Shown here: piece by piece, positions 47,201-58,460 of the stretch | Position numbering within the stretch: the first letter of the stretch is position 1 | Layout: each line of letters opens with the position of its first letter | Assembly: GCA_037962975.1 (NCBI GenBank) | Contig: CM075676.1 | Coordinates: 91,644,001 to 91,708,000 of the forward strand | Length of the DNA: 64,000 nt | Reading direction: 5' to 3' | Source of the DNA: Clitoria ternatea | Lineage: Eukaryota > Streptophyta > Magnoliopsida > Fabales > Fabaceae | Notes under the pieces: model-generated | The model's database searches: none | Told to the model about the DNA's origin: nothing | Seen by the model: the letters and a program-made list of their open reading frames with translations, nothing else | Program-made: the position numbers and the translations under genes

Positions 47201-49872
47201 TCCCATCCTAAATTGTTTCATGGCTTTGTAGCCAAGCTTGGCATGGTGGACATTTTTTCCCCCATTGCCAGCTTGCGGGAGGGTCATAAGCCCAAATACT
47301 TAGCTCTGCCAGCTCATAGCTATGCCAGCTTATCTATTCTGTTTTTTCTCTAACTGTTTTCCAGCTAACTATTGTGTATATAAGAGCCTCAATGCTCACA
47401 CTTAAAGCAATAAATCAGAATTCACTTTTCACATTTTCTGATCCTTGTTCGTTATCTTCTATGGGTATTAGTATACTTTGACTTGCTACTCCAATTTTGA
47501 TGTTAGGTGCCCTGTATTCTTTGCTATGATTGTGTAGTTATCAATCTATTCTATGTACTGCCTTCTTTATCATGCAGGACGTCTATTGCTTGGATGCTGA
47601 TGGTGCTCTTTTCGATACTGCCTTACTTTCTGCAGTTGCTGCCTTATCTCATTGTAAGTGGTGCATCTTCAGTTTAGTTCTGTCATATTATGAATCTGTT
47701 AGACCCCTTACTCAGAATAATAAGCCCCACGTTTGGAGAGTGTATACAAACAAATCTAGGAATAAGGAGCAGAATAAACCAGTTGAGGATGTGTCAACCA
47801 AGTGGTATTAATTTGAACAACTGCTATGTTTATTCTGTTCTGCTTCTTTGACAGCTTATTTTTCAGAGATTTTTATCTTGTTATCTAGCCACGGCTCAAA
47901 GGGTTATTTATGGGGATCCGTTAGTCATCTTTACAGAAATTTTAGACTTTTAGTATGAACAGATGACACTTCCTTCACTGCAATATTGGTAGAAACTAGT
48001 GTCAAAATGTGAGTCACAGAGGGGCTGATGTCTCACATTCCATGCAGAAATGCCATATGGTGGACTTGTCATAGAGATGCGTGCCAAGACAAAGAAACAT
48101 GGACGCGATCATGTTTCTGCTTGAGTGGAGATGTACAAAAAACAGAGGTCGGGCCTCTTGACCCGGTTCCAAAAAAAGCCTACCCGTGTTTGGAAAACCC
48201 TAAAATTGCACATTTGAAGATTGTGAGTCCATATTGTCCCTCCCCCCTTGAGACCTTCTGTTCTGCTTCTAGACCTTCCCCCTCACCGGGAGACCTCTAG
48301 TTCTATTTGAGACCTTCCCCCATCCTTCACAACCTCTATTTTTTTTTCACCATCCATCTGTGCGAGCTGCTGTTCTCTTCTTCACCACCCACCCATCTGT
48401 GATTGCTTCTGTTCCGTTCTTCCTATATCCCGTGAGATTTTGTTCTGTTGTCTTCTATTCTGTTTCTTCTCTTCTTTTTAGATTCTTAGTTTTATGTGTA
48501 TGACTGAGTTTGGTTTAATATTATGAGTTTAGTTTGATATTATTTATATTTATATATAATTTAGCATTTTTGGTAGATATTTCCGTGTCATCTTATGACA
48601 CTACGAATCTATGTTTAGCCAATCCCCTCTGTCTCAAGGTAAAATCTATGTTCTAACAACCTTGCTCCACAGGCGCCTCGCTTCGGGACTCAATTTACAT
48701 GGGTTTGTTGGCTCTTTACTGTAAACTTTTGTTTTCATCTTTCTGGATAAAATAATAATTCTTTTTATACAGTGTAGTTAAGGTTCCTATCAGAGTCATA
48801 CAGAAGTTACATTTTCTTGCCCATGAAGACATTCTATGTAGTGGCATTGATGTTCTTAATGTGATGCTGTTTTAACATTTCTGTGGTTTTATTATTTACT
48901 ATATTGGTTGTCTTCCTTTTATGGACTCCCATGTTGACAGTGCAAATTCCTGCTGTTGCCATGAATGATGATGGCAGAATAGTAATCATGTCTGATGAAG
49001 AGGGACAAAAACAGGAACCTGTTAATAAGGAGAAGAGGAAGCTTACATTAAAATGCATTCCGTTCTCATTAACATGCATACTACACAAGAATTACATCTT
49101 GGTTGATCCTACTTCAGAAGAAGAATCCATTATAGAAACCCATGTCACAATAGTTTTGGATACATCTGGTCAACTAATATCATTTTACAAGCCTGGTGGG
49201 TCAGTTCTTGCCTATCCTGCTGCTATCCAGGTTAGTTTGTGTGTTGCAGTGGAACTAATGAGTTGAACCATATGACAGTTATAACATTACCACATTAACT
49301 TTCCATGTTAATGCATTAGTATCAATTTTGTAGAAAACACCGCACATACTATTGCAATTTTTTGTCAGTCCTTTAAATTTAAAGGAATACAGCTTACAAG
49401 ATATCAGAGGTCCTTGGAAACTTTCATCTGCCAGAATTGCAATCAAAGCAGGGCAATATTAAGGCTTGCTTCTCACTCTGATTTAGGTTCAAATGTCTTT
49501 ATTGAACACACCCACCTTTCAATGTTTAATTTGTACAAGGCTTTTCTGATTCCATCTTTTCCTAAATGTTCATTGATTGTAAATGTTTTAGCTTTAAATT
49601 TGAGGACAAAAAGTGTTACATGGTAGGGTGATGAATGATGGTCGAAATTTAATTGTACACCAAAAGCCCAAAATAAAAAAGTTCAGCATTATACCCTATA
49701 TGAATCATTCAGGTCGTGAAAAAATATACAACATGCATGATATGATGGATGAAATTATACGGATAGAAGTTTACAACGATTGTTGTTGTTTCAGGATTGT
49801 GTCGCTATAAGCAGGCAAAGAGTGAAGGAACTAAAGAGCATCTTAGAAAATTCTGCTATGGACGTTGAGTAG
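44246..49872 (+). CDS. RRP43: Exosome complex component RRP43 (8 coding exons)
   Basis: RNase PH-fold subunit (EXOSC8/Rrp43 type) of the nine-subunit ring of the RNA exosome, acting in 3' processing and decay of rRNA and other RNAs in nucleus and cytosol. Exons: 44246-44405, 44524-44573, 44687-44756, 45279-45384, 46171-46237, 47578-47653, 48941-49230, 49795-49872. They total 897 bases, 298 residues, close to plant RRP43 (about 300). Recognisable blocks: FPLRYFERHLAESIRPDGRP (the usual RNase PH subunit opening), DFHMPPICSPIVRPGRP, WMAYLDVYCLDADGALFDTA, CIPFSLTCILHKNYILVDPT. Phases agree at all junctions. Intron 4 starts with GC (AAG/GCAAGT), a known minor GC-AG type. Intron 3 holds a Stowaway-like element and intron 5 a deleted Copia element. 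Plant ring subunits are generally catalytically inert. Confidence 0.94.
44791..45218. mobile_element. Stowaway-like (Tc1/mariner) miniature element in RRP43 intron 3
   Basis: The left end is CTGTCTCTGTCCCTAAATAT and the reverse complement of the right end is CTACCTCCGTCCCTAAATAT. These are the typical Stowaway ends. TA flanks both sides (44789-44790, 45219-45220). It is 428 bases, longer than most Stowaways, with no coding capacity. Confidence 0.8.
46310..46507 (+). repeat. 5' LTR of the deleted Copia element
   Basis: A TATA-like GTGTATATAAGAGCC lies near 46400. The LTR does not begin with the usual TG and ends in TGA, so the borders were set by the CTTGC duplication and by the match with the other LTR. 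Confidence 0.85.
47284..47481 (+). repeat. 3' LTR of the deleted Copia element
   Basis: Same length as the 5' LTR, with about 96% identity by eye. The next RRP43 exon starts 97 bases downstream, so the element's poly(A) and promoter signals lie close to a splice acceptor. Confidence 0.85.
47654..48940. other. RRP43 intron 6, no gene seen
   Basis: A 1.29-kb intron. Around 48000-48350 the sequence is GC-richer, with short open frames but no recognisable domain. It might hold an old insertion, but no ends or duplication could be defined. Confidence 0.5.
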
Positions 49873-50488
49873 AATTATAAGTTCATCCTTTTTTTTGGTC
49901 TTGAATGGTTGTTATTTAAATTTGTACATTCTGGGATCACGTTTGACGTTTCCTCATTATAAAAATTATCTTGAATTTTATACTATCTACGGGACATGTC
50001 TTTTCGGCCTTGATTTCATATACTTGGCGGCGACTAGTTTTTCTATTATAATAGTTTTTAAAGCATTGCAGAAAATTAGTTTCATTTGTTGTCATTAACC
50101 ACTTGGGTATGGAAAACTTGTTACTTTTATATTTACGCCATTTGCTAAATTGAATAATACCTTATTTCTGTCCCTAAAATTGCAAGTATTTGTTAATTTA
50201 ATCCCTGAAAATTATGAAAGCTAGTAAGAAATCAATCATTTATTCTCTTGAGTATAGCGACCCGTCATTTTAATTATGAGATTATTTAATGAACCTTTAC
50301 TCTATAAAATTGCTAGAAGTTCATTTTGATTCTTAAAGTTATGGGTACATGGCCACTTAGTTAAAGTTATGAAAATAAAAGTTGTTATCCCTGAATGCAA
50401 CCCTAGAGCATGAACATACTTTCTACAGGCAACAAGATCTTTTCCATGTTCTCAGAGAAAATCACCCATGAGCAGTTAATAAGCTGCT
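49873..50488. other. RRP43 3' flank
   Basis: Non-coding sequence between the RRP43 stop and the Harbinger-like element; probably 3' untranslated region at its start. Confidence 0.5.
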
Positions 50489-50491
50489 TTA

Positions 50492-51589
50492 GCATTTGTT
50501 TGGTTGTCCCTCTGTTCTCTGTTGCGTTCCGTTGCTGTGTGTCAACCTCCGTTTGTGTGAACGGAGACGTGTTTGGTTGGTAGCCACCCTCCGTTTCTTC
50601 TGCAAAGCTCCGTTGTGGGACGCTAAAAGCTCCGTTGTGTTGGAGCTACCTCCCCCTGCCGCTGGCCAACGCCGTTTGACGAAAGAACGTGCATACCCCT
50701 GTGCCCCTGTGTGTTTTGGCCTTTCCCTTTTTTTTGTTTTGCTGTCTGGTTTTATGGGGCTGTGGGGTTGTGAGGTAGATGGCCGTAAGGGGTGGTGGTG
50801 TGTGGTTGGGTTGAAGGCAAGGGGGTTGTGGAGGCAGTAGGGGTTTCAGTGTGAGGGTTGGGGTGGGGGTTTCGGGTTAGGGTCCTTCCTTGGGGATGGT
50901 GGTCGTGGGGCGGGGGAGGCCATGTGGGGTGTGGGTTGTGGGTTGTGGTGTGGTGAGGTGGAGGTGGAAGTGGTGTGGGGTTTGGGGGTGGTAGTGGTCA
51001 TCGGGGAGAAGGGGGATGGGTAACGTTGGGATTTTGGATGGTGGTGGTGGATGCTAGGTGGTGGTGGTGGTTGTTGGGGTTCTGGGTGGTGGTGTTGGAT
51101 GCTTAGTGATGGTGGTAGCTGTTGGGTTGGTGATGGTGGTGCAAGGGTGTGCATTTGGGGTTAGGGTGTATGGTAACATTTTTTCTGAAAAATTAAAGAA
51201 TTTAAATTTAAATTAATTATGTTATAGTGTAATTTATTTATGTATTGATTAATTAGGTGATTTATTTTTGTGTTGATTAATTGTGTGTAATTTATTTATT
51301 TATATGTTGATTAATGTATCAATAAATATATTTATATACATATTCTAAAATAATATGTATTTATATTATTTATATTTATAAATATTTAATATATTTTTCA
51401 TAAATACCCTTTTTGATAATTTTCATTCAAACCTCTATTTACCCAACCTAATTTTTTCTCCAACCAAACATAATCAATACTTCTCAACTCACTTTTTCCT
51501 AACTCAACTTTTCAATATCTAAATACAACTCTGTTAACAAAATCCCAGTTTTCTCAATCAGGTTACCCCAACAGTAACCAAACTAACCC
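50492..51589. mobile_element. PIF/Harbinger-like non-autonomous element (1.1 kb) with GT-rich core
   Basis: TTA flanks both sides (50489-50491, 51590-51592). The left end is GCATTTGTTTGGTTG and the reverse complement of the right end is GGGTTAGTTTGGTTAC, an imperfect inverted repeat around the TTTGGTT core of Tourist-like ends. Repeated CTCCGTTTGTG / CTCCGTTGTG motifs follow the left end. The middle (50750-51150) is a GTGGTGG-rich minisatellite. A proline-rich minus-strand frame there (50846-51154) comes from this simple repeat and is not called as a gene. No transposase is present. Confidence 0.55.
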
Positions 51590-51592
51590 TTA

Positions 51593-52351
51593 CTCTCCTC
51601 CCGTGACTGCGAAAATATAAGAATCCACATAGAAATAAAAACCATTCGGTGTATGTAAGTAAGATGTCATTAAGAAAATCCCTATTTTCTATATTAACTT
51701 GTTGAGTTTATTATACACAAGTTGTCTTCTTGTACACATCTGCAAATAAAACACTTACAAAAACTTTCAGCTTTCAATTGTCTATTTCATCTGTCAGTTT
51801 ATATTTACGGGGTCTTAATATCCTTCCATTTGTGATTTCAAATTTACTTCTACTTCAGTATTCTATTTCATTTATAGTTTTGCCATCAGTCTACTACAAA
51901 TGATGCAGTGACATTAATTTACTACTTAAGACCAATGTTCGTAGGTTAATTTTACAATTTCTGTTAATTTGTGTAATCAACATCCACCAAGTATTAGCTT
52001 TGTTCTTTTAAATTAATATCAAGTAGGCTTTTGAGAGAATAAAATATTAAAATTTAATTAATTAGTGTTTTGTAAATTTCTATCACATCTTTTTTGGTTC
52101 GAGTCACTTTATGTTACAACTTTTTTAATGAACATTAATGGTAGGATGTAACATAAACGTTAGAAAATTTTTGGAGGTGTTTAAAAAAAAAACCTCCTAA
52201 AGGAATAATTCTAATTTCAAATAATTTTTAGATGTTTTGCCATATAATTTAGCCATAATTTAAATTTAAATATCATTTTAATCGTTTTATAGTATAATAT
52301 TTCATTTAGTTAAATATAACTTGTTTTATATGATAAGCATTTTATTGTATA

Positions 52352-52385
<34 letters not shown>

Positions 52386-52410
52386 TCTCTAACTATATAC
52401 CATGGGAATA
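51593..52410. other. AT-rich intergenic DNA
   Basis: No gene seen. An (AT)n run at 52350-52377 sits next to the left edge of duplication copy B. Confidence 0.6.
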
Positions 52411-52416
52411 ATTCAC

Positions 52417-54019
52417 TACATCTAAAATGTTTAATTATTTAAACTTAAATAATTTATACTTTAAAAATCTAATAATCACTTTTTTTTTATTTTACCTTAG
52501 AGATTTTATACTATTTATGCAACAAGAATTGAACATAATAACAATTTTATTTTAATTTAAATCACTTATTAAAAGTTAACTACAATAATTTATTAAGTCA
52601 ATTAAACTTATTTCAAATTTTATTATCTAAATTTATGATAAATTAGCCATATATATTTTTGACTCCAAAAAACAACAATATATATTATCGACTAACATGT
52701 GAAAGATGCTATCTTTAATTTATATTATAAAATTAATGAATTATAAACTTGGATATTTTGTATTATTCAATATTGGTTCAATGAACAATCTTTCTAGTTG
52801 ATGGGCAAAACTGAGGCAAATCAGGTTGTTCACTTCACCCGATCCTTCGTCGCAACATTTCGCAGCGCTTTCACCCTCTTGTTCGTCGGTTCGGTTTCTT
52901 CTTCTTCCTTTGCATCACTTTCACCCTCTTGTTCTTTTTAGATTAATGTTTTCCAAGTATTTGAACCCGTCCAAAGCACGTTTACTTGCTTTGTTGATTT
53001 CAAAGGGCGGTTGTGATTCTCTAATCTAGAAGAGGAATAGGTATTTTTCAATGTAATGTTCTGCTGTGCTTAGTGCACGCCAGGTGCTTGATAAAATGTC
53101 ACTGGTATTTAATTTAAACTGAACTTGATGTAAGAAATATATTTATCCACTGCATTTAGTTTCTGTTTGTACTTGTTATTTGTTTGTTTGATTGCGAGTA
53201 ATGGAAATTTCTGGCCTATAGATTCATGCCTATCGATTTTGTTCACCCGATATACCAAATTCATTATGTAATAATTGTAAATATCAAGTTGTCGATAAAA
53301 AGCTTGGTAATAGTTCGAGAGAGACAGAAAAACAGGGTGGAAATGGGTAGAGGGAAGGTTGAGTTATTGTTGTTGAGGATGGAGCGATAGAGAACAAAAT
53401 CAACTACCAAGTAACATTCTGAAAAAGATATATATTTTCTTATGCAATACATAATCTCTCTTTTACTATGTTTCTTACATATATTTGCATTTGCATGTTT
53501 TATGTTGGTGCAAATATCAATTAACATTAAAACCCTTTTCTCTCTCTTTTCTTCAATTTGTTTTTGGGTTTTGTGATTCATTTTTCTCTTCTCTTCTCAT
53601 ACTGGCTCTTGGTATTTCTGGGGCTTGTTCCCTTTATGACTCCCACTTTTTCGAGGGTCCCACTTTTTTTAGCATCTCTCGGTCCATCTTTTGTCTCTTG
53701 TGGGTGGGTGTTATATTAGTGTCTAGTATCCTTGTTTCTAGTAAGAAACAAGGTTGGTCACATTGTGTTATTTAGCAATATTGTGTGCTCATTTGGCTAG
53801 GTAATCAAACTGTGGACACCATTTTGGTCTCTATTTTCTGTTTAATAACATGAAATACGGCATTGTGTTCTTTTTTAGTGTCTAAAATTATTTTAAAAAT
53901 GAAAAAAATAATTTAATATTGTTTGTTTTCTTCGATCACCAGGAAAATTATCATGGAGGAGAAAATGCAACACAATTTGATTCATGTAAGATTGATTATT
54001 GATGAACTTAACTCTTTTG
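52417..54019 (+). repeat. Duplicated segment, copy B (lies ahead of ABCI1)
   Basis: Direct-orientation duplicate of 42522-44215 with many single-base changes and the loss of about 100 bases near 53665. Similarity stops abruptly after TTAACTCTTTTGG (54007-54019), while copy A continues into the RRP43 leader acceptor and start codon. Copy B therefore carries the putative promoter and leader but no RRP43 coding exon. Confidence 0.85.
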
Positions 54020-55858
54020 GTTCACATCTAACCCTATCGTGTTTCTTTTCTGCTACCAAATTGTTCACAGTTTTCTCTTCTAATCTGAGAAACCTAATCA
54101 AATCTAACCGTGTATCGATTTCTTCACATATGCGAAGATGCTTTGTAGCTGATTTCTAGTTAGTTTAGCAGAGAGGGATCATAGAACAGGTATTCGACAA
54201 AGCTTCATCTCGATTATACAGGTTAGTATATGTAACTCTTCAATTGTGGATACATTTTCTACCAATTATTATTCCTCTCAAATAATCTCTTAATTTGTGT
54301 ATATAATTAAGCTACTTGACCAACTTAGTGAAGGGAAATAAAATCCTGCATTATCTTTGTCTGTCTAACTTAGTGCCCCTTCTCACAATACTAATTTTCA
54401 ATAAATAAATGCTATGGTGATTGATGACTACACAGGTAAGGTAGCTAGACTAATCAAATTTGTGCTAGGAAAATGATGGTAAATTAGTAATAGTGAAGCT
54501 AATTAAGCATTTAACATAACATGACTCACTCAATATAAGCTTAATGGTAACATATAACATACTGTCATTCTGTTTCTGAGACCACACTTTCCAAATTACT
54601 TTACACTATAGGCTAAGCCGATTCTCTCCCTAGATAGAGAGGTTGGAAATTGGATAGGAACAGTAGAAATATTTAAGCTTAAAAAGTGGTAGGTAGTTAA
54701 TTTACAATGGTAATTAATTGAAGCAAATTTCACTCAAGCAAGGCGTAGATGGTCCCCACGGTAATGGTAAGGGAGATTCAGATGTGTATGGTGCTGACGG
54801 AATGCATACAAGTTGCTGATTCCTCGTTTCCTTCCCTGTCTTACATAAATTTAAAGAAGCAAAATTAAGTTCTTACAAGTTTAAGCAGGAGATTCCCATT
54901 CATCTACTCCAGCTTCTAACCTGTGTATTTCATCAGATTATCAAGAACCAAGAAGAAGATTAAAAAAAAGAAGTTAAACCATATGATATATATAACTAAT
55001 AAAAAACAAATAATCATAAACTTTAGCTATATGTATTCATTAATCATTAAAATAATTGCTGACCCTTTTCCTACAGGTATCAGTCATTTTTTTGATCACA
55101 TGGAACTGTAAAATAGAATGCATGAAAAACATCAGTTCAAACTTTAAAGGCTGATTAAGGACAAACACATAAAAGAGTTCATAGCTAAATCAGCAACCTC
55201 ACTTACAAGTTGGTCTTATTTAAGGAGAATAGTTTATCAATTAAACTTTTCTTTTGGACATGTCTGAGACTAGCTTATGATTCATGGCAAACTAAAGAAT
55301 TGAACCATCAATAACATTTTTTTTGGTGGATCCACATCCATTATGTTTAGCTTAAGCAAATGTGAAAAATTGTACCTTGCTTTCATGTATTTTCCTTATG
55401 GAATTAATGACACGACTAAACTAACTAGCTAGTTACTCTAATCCTCTTTTCCATGTTTTAATTACCTAATCTGTCTTCTGAGTTTTTTGTTAATATCTTT
55501 CAGTTTAGTGAAGTTTTCAAGCATTTTCTGCAAGCAAGAACAGACCAGTGCAAAACCCAAACACCATAAGAATAATAGTTAATAACATAAAAGAGAAGGA
55601 TCAGAGCTTGGTTAATGAATTAATTAATGTAGATAATGTCTAAGTGTGATTATTTTAGCTAAATCATTATTGCCCTTCGTAGTGTATAATAATTGTTGTG
55701 GTTTTTATTAGTAGGCATTTTGTTAATTTGAACGTTGTAGTATATACTGATAGTTCTGTTTTGTATTAGTAGGACCAGAAAGCATAAATCAAAGGATCAG
55801 AAAGCATCTCTGAATTGGTGCATATTGGAAGTAGTTTTCATTTTTCGTTTGATAAAAT
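54020..55858 (+). other. Upstream region of ABCI1, possible leader exon and intron
   Basis: Non-coding. The stretch 54020-54200 is GC/CT-richer and ends GAACAGGTATTCG, a possible splice donor. A TTGTAG near 55735-55740 could serve as acceptor before the ABCI1 start. This leader-intron model is inference. No other gene is seen; the frame at 54923-55111 is low-complexity. Confidence 0.35.
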
Positions 55859-56551
55859 TTGATGTCTATTAGAAGACCCCCATTCCCTCGCCTCTTCCTT
55901 AACGATGTCTCATGCATGAGAAATGCCCAGCAAGTTCTACATCATGTGAATGTCTCTCTTCATGATGGAGGGGCACTTGTGCTAACAGGTGCAAATGGCT
56001 CTGGAAAGACAACTTTCCTGCGCATGTTAGCCGGGTTTTCCCGTCCTTCTGCAGGTGAAATCCTTTGGAATGGCCATAACATTCAAGAATCCGGAATATT
56101 CCATCAGTATAAGCTTCAGCTTAACTGGCTCTCTCTCAAGGATGCCATTACAGAGAGGTTTACAGTTCTTGAAAATGTTCAATGGTTTGAACTTCTTGAA
56201 GGCAAGCAAGGGAAGGCTATGCCTGCACTTGAGTTGATGGGACTAGGAAGATTGGCCAAGGATAAACCAAGGATGCTATCTATGGGTCAGCGGAAAAGAT
56301 TGCAACTTGCCAGATTGCTAGCAATTGATCGCCCCATCTGGTTGCTAGATGAGCCATCAGTTGCATTGGATGATGAAGGTGTGAAGTTACTTGAGTATAT
56401 TATTGCAGAACATAGGAAACAGGGAGGAATTGTGATTGTGGCAACTCATCTACCCATTGAGATAGAAGATCCCATGGTCTTGAGGCTTCCACCAAGGTTT
56501 CCCAGGAGAATAACTTTTGTGGATATGCTTGACCGGGTGGATATTAATTAA
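55859..56551 (+). CDS. ABCI1: ABC transporter I family member 1, cytochrome c maturation ATPase (CcmA)
   Basis: ATP-binding subunit of the mitochondrial system I cytochrome c maturation pathway (CcmA-CcmB-CcmC), needed to release haem-loaded CcmE. Single coding exon, 230 residues, the family's usual length. Motifs: Walker A GANGSGKT at 44-51, signature LSMGQ at 140-144, Walker B IWLLDE at 160-165, D-loop Asp171-172, H-loop His197 in IVIVATH. Two ATGs stand in tandem; the second (55862, MSIRRP) corresponds to the start I expect from other plants, the first adds one Met. In plants CcmA is nuclear-encoded while other Ccm subunits are often mitochondrial. There is no long cleavable presequence, as known for this protein. 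A GTAAGT at 56583-56588 followed by TTGCAG near 56932 suggests a 3' untranslated intron. Confidence 0.95.
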   Translation: MMSIRRPPFPRLFLNDVSCMRNAQQVLHHVNVSLHDGGALVLTGANGSGKTTFLRMLAGFSRPSAGEILWNGHNIQESGIFHQYKLQLNWLSLKDAITERFTVLENVQWFELLEGKQGKAMPALELMGLGRLAKDKPRMLSMGQRKRLQLARLLAIDRPIWLLDEPSVALDDEGVKLLEYIIAEHRKQGGIVIVATHLPIEIEDPMVLRLPPRFPRRITFVDMLDRVDIN

Positions 56552-57510
56552 TTCCTATTGTCCTCTACATTTTTGTCAAGACGGTAAGTTCTGGAATCAG
56601 TTATGCACAATGTCGAGTTGTTTTTTATTTTACGATCTAGAGTTGCTGTTTGATGCCTTTGTTCATCTATCTTCCATAAAATATTTTAAGGTTTTAGCCC
56701 CAGACAAATTTGAAGTAAGAGAGTTACGGACATTAGTTAGTATCAGAAATTTGCGCAAGGTTTTCCAAACTGTTGGGGCTGCAGAAACTTGCAAGAGCTT
56801 GTAACATATTATCACTTGCATGCTCCTCATTAAGAATAGCCGGTGTAACTCATTTTGAAAGCCGGTTCATGAGCTGAGAATTGTCACGAGCCTTTAAGAA
56901 GTATACTGAGTACGAAGAATATACTACCTTGCAGGCAGCACCACAGTCGTTGTACCAGGTTTATTGTAGCTTTACTTTAGAATGAGATGATTTTATACTA
57001 CTCTTATTCTTCTTCTATCTATATATAATATATTTTTTAGTAAAATTATAATATAATCCGTTATAATAGTATTGTTAAATGAATTATACTCCCTGATTTC
57101 CTTATGTAAGCCACGCCTTAGAAGATTATGGTTTTCCTTCAGGCAAGTCACTCTAAAACATAGGAAGCATTAAATATTTTTTAATCAACCCTTAATATTT
57201 AAATACGCACTGTTTAATTTTCTTACAAGTTTCTCTTTTTTTCCAGTAATCAGTGAGATGTTTAAATTAGGGTAACGTTTGGAAGTTTACAAAATAAATT
57301 CAAGATCAGAAACTACTTTTTAATTTGTTTGAATTTGTTAGAAGTGACTTAGATCAAGAAATGAAGGAAGTAGTTTTTTTTTTACCTTATTCTGTTTAAG
57401 TTTTAAATAATAAAAAAAAATACTCAAAATTTTAACCAAATTAGATTTGACGAGTTGGGCGGTTGGTTAATAAATTGTCGATGAATGCTATTAAAGATGC
57501 CAATTTTGTG
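56552..57510. other. ABCI1 3' flank and intergenic DNA
   Basis: Likely 3' untranslated region to about 57,000 with a possible intron; then AT-rich non-coding sequence. Confidence 0.45.
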
Positions 57511-57514
57511 AAAA

Positions 57515-57686
57515 TATTTATTGAGATACAGGTGTTATAATGTAATGAATATGATTATAATTATATAAAAGCAACTCATTATTCAGTGTAATTAACAACA
57601 TATTTATTGAGATACAGGTGTTATAATGTAATGAATATGATTATAATTATATAAAAGCAACTCATTATTCAGTGTAATTAACAACT
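57515..57686. repeat. 86-bp perfect tandem duplication
   Basis: The unit TATTTATTGAGATACAGGTG through GTGTAATTAACAAC occurs twice in immediate tandem, with no difference seen by eye. No coding content. Confidence 0.9.
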
Positions 57687-57949
57687 TGTTCATTTGAGAA
57701 GATAAAAAATGAAAGTTATCATTGTGAATGTAAATTGATTTAGAAAAAGCAAGGAATTGAAGTTTTGAATCAACAATGCAACATTCAAAATATTGATCTG
57801 ATAAGAAAGGGTTAGTTTAGTTGTCAAGACAGTGTTTAAGAATAATTTATATAGTATCAATAGATTATCAGCAAGTGAGGAGAATGATATGGTGGAGGTG
57901 GTGGTGCTTGTTTATTCTAAGCCCGGGGAGGGGTAGAATTGGAAAATAG

Positions 57950-58115
57950 TGACCTCTATATAAGTTTCAGCATTCATTTGTAAAATCAGATTAGGGTTTC
58001 TCCGTCTTCCACACTCCGTTTCAGAATGAGCTCACTCGTTGATGTTCTCTGAGATCCCTAATCTCACCGTGACGCCATTGCCAATGAATGAATGAATGAA
58101 TAATAATAATAATAA

Positions 58116-58154
<39 letters not shown>

Positions 58155-58460
58155 TCACCATGCTGTTTCTGCTATGATCTATGTTCTCTTTTCTTTTCTT
58201 TCTTTTTTGTTTGGTCCTTCTCTCTCTCTCTCACTCGCTCCTACCACAAGAGGCTGTGAAGATGGTTTCGAATCGGAGTGTGGAACCGATGGGTTGGTCT
58301 CCGTCAAGCATCGCTCGCCGGTGGCGAGGCAACTTGATCGGTTGGATTCGTGGCGGATTTGAGGGTTTTGGATTTCGTTGCAGCCATTCATGGTGGTGTT
58401 GCTTTTCGTCGAACCATCCCATCGTTGAGCCAAATCTGAGCCTCCCCTAAACCCTAAACC
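57950..58460 (+). other. Possible orphan promoter/leader with (TGAA)n, (TAA)n and (CT)n runs
   Basis: The stretch looks like the 5' end of a plant gene: TATATAAG near 57958, a CT-rich leader, ATGAGCTCACTCGTTGATG with a stop after eight codons, simple repeats at 58083-58151, and ACCCTAAACC at 58449-58458. Open frames of 80-90 codons cover 58181-58450 on both strands but have no domain I recognise. A Mutator-like element and a Copia element lie just downstream, so it may be a truncated gene start. Identity unknown. Confidence 0.35.

Larger units (their letters stand above)
46310..47481 (+). mobile_element. Internally deleted Copia element in RRP43 intron 5
   Basis: Two 198-base direct LTRs (46310-46507 and 47284-47481) start TCATAAG and end ACTTTGA, and differ at about seven positions by eye. 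A 5-bp duplication CTTGC flanks the element (46305-46309, 47482-47486). TGGTATCGAAGCC directly after the first LTR fits a tRNA-Met primer-binding site, and GCGGGAGGG before the second LTR fits a polypurine tract. Inside, a gag N-terminal piece (NPVLEGSNYHAWARAMKRAL) is followed directly by an RNase H C-terminal piece (FCDNKSAIHIASNPVFHERT, then DIFTKA). Protease, integrase, RT and most of gag are missing. Confidence 0.92.

Noticed and set aside
48028..48300. 90-codon frame in RRP43 intron 6
   Set aside because: No recognisable domain, and it lies wholly within a well-supported intron.
50846..51154. Proline-rich minus-strand frame resembling an extensin-like protein
   Set aside because: It is a translation of the GTGGTGG simple repeat inside a transposon-like element; no signal peptide and no start context of note.
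56517..56804. 95-codon frame overlapping the ABCI1 end
   Set aside because: Out of frame with ABCI1, with no domain; most of it is likely 3' untranslated region or intron.
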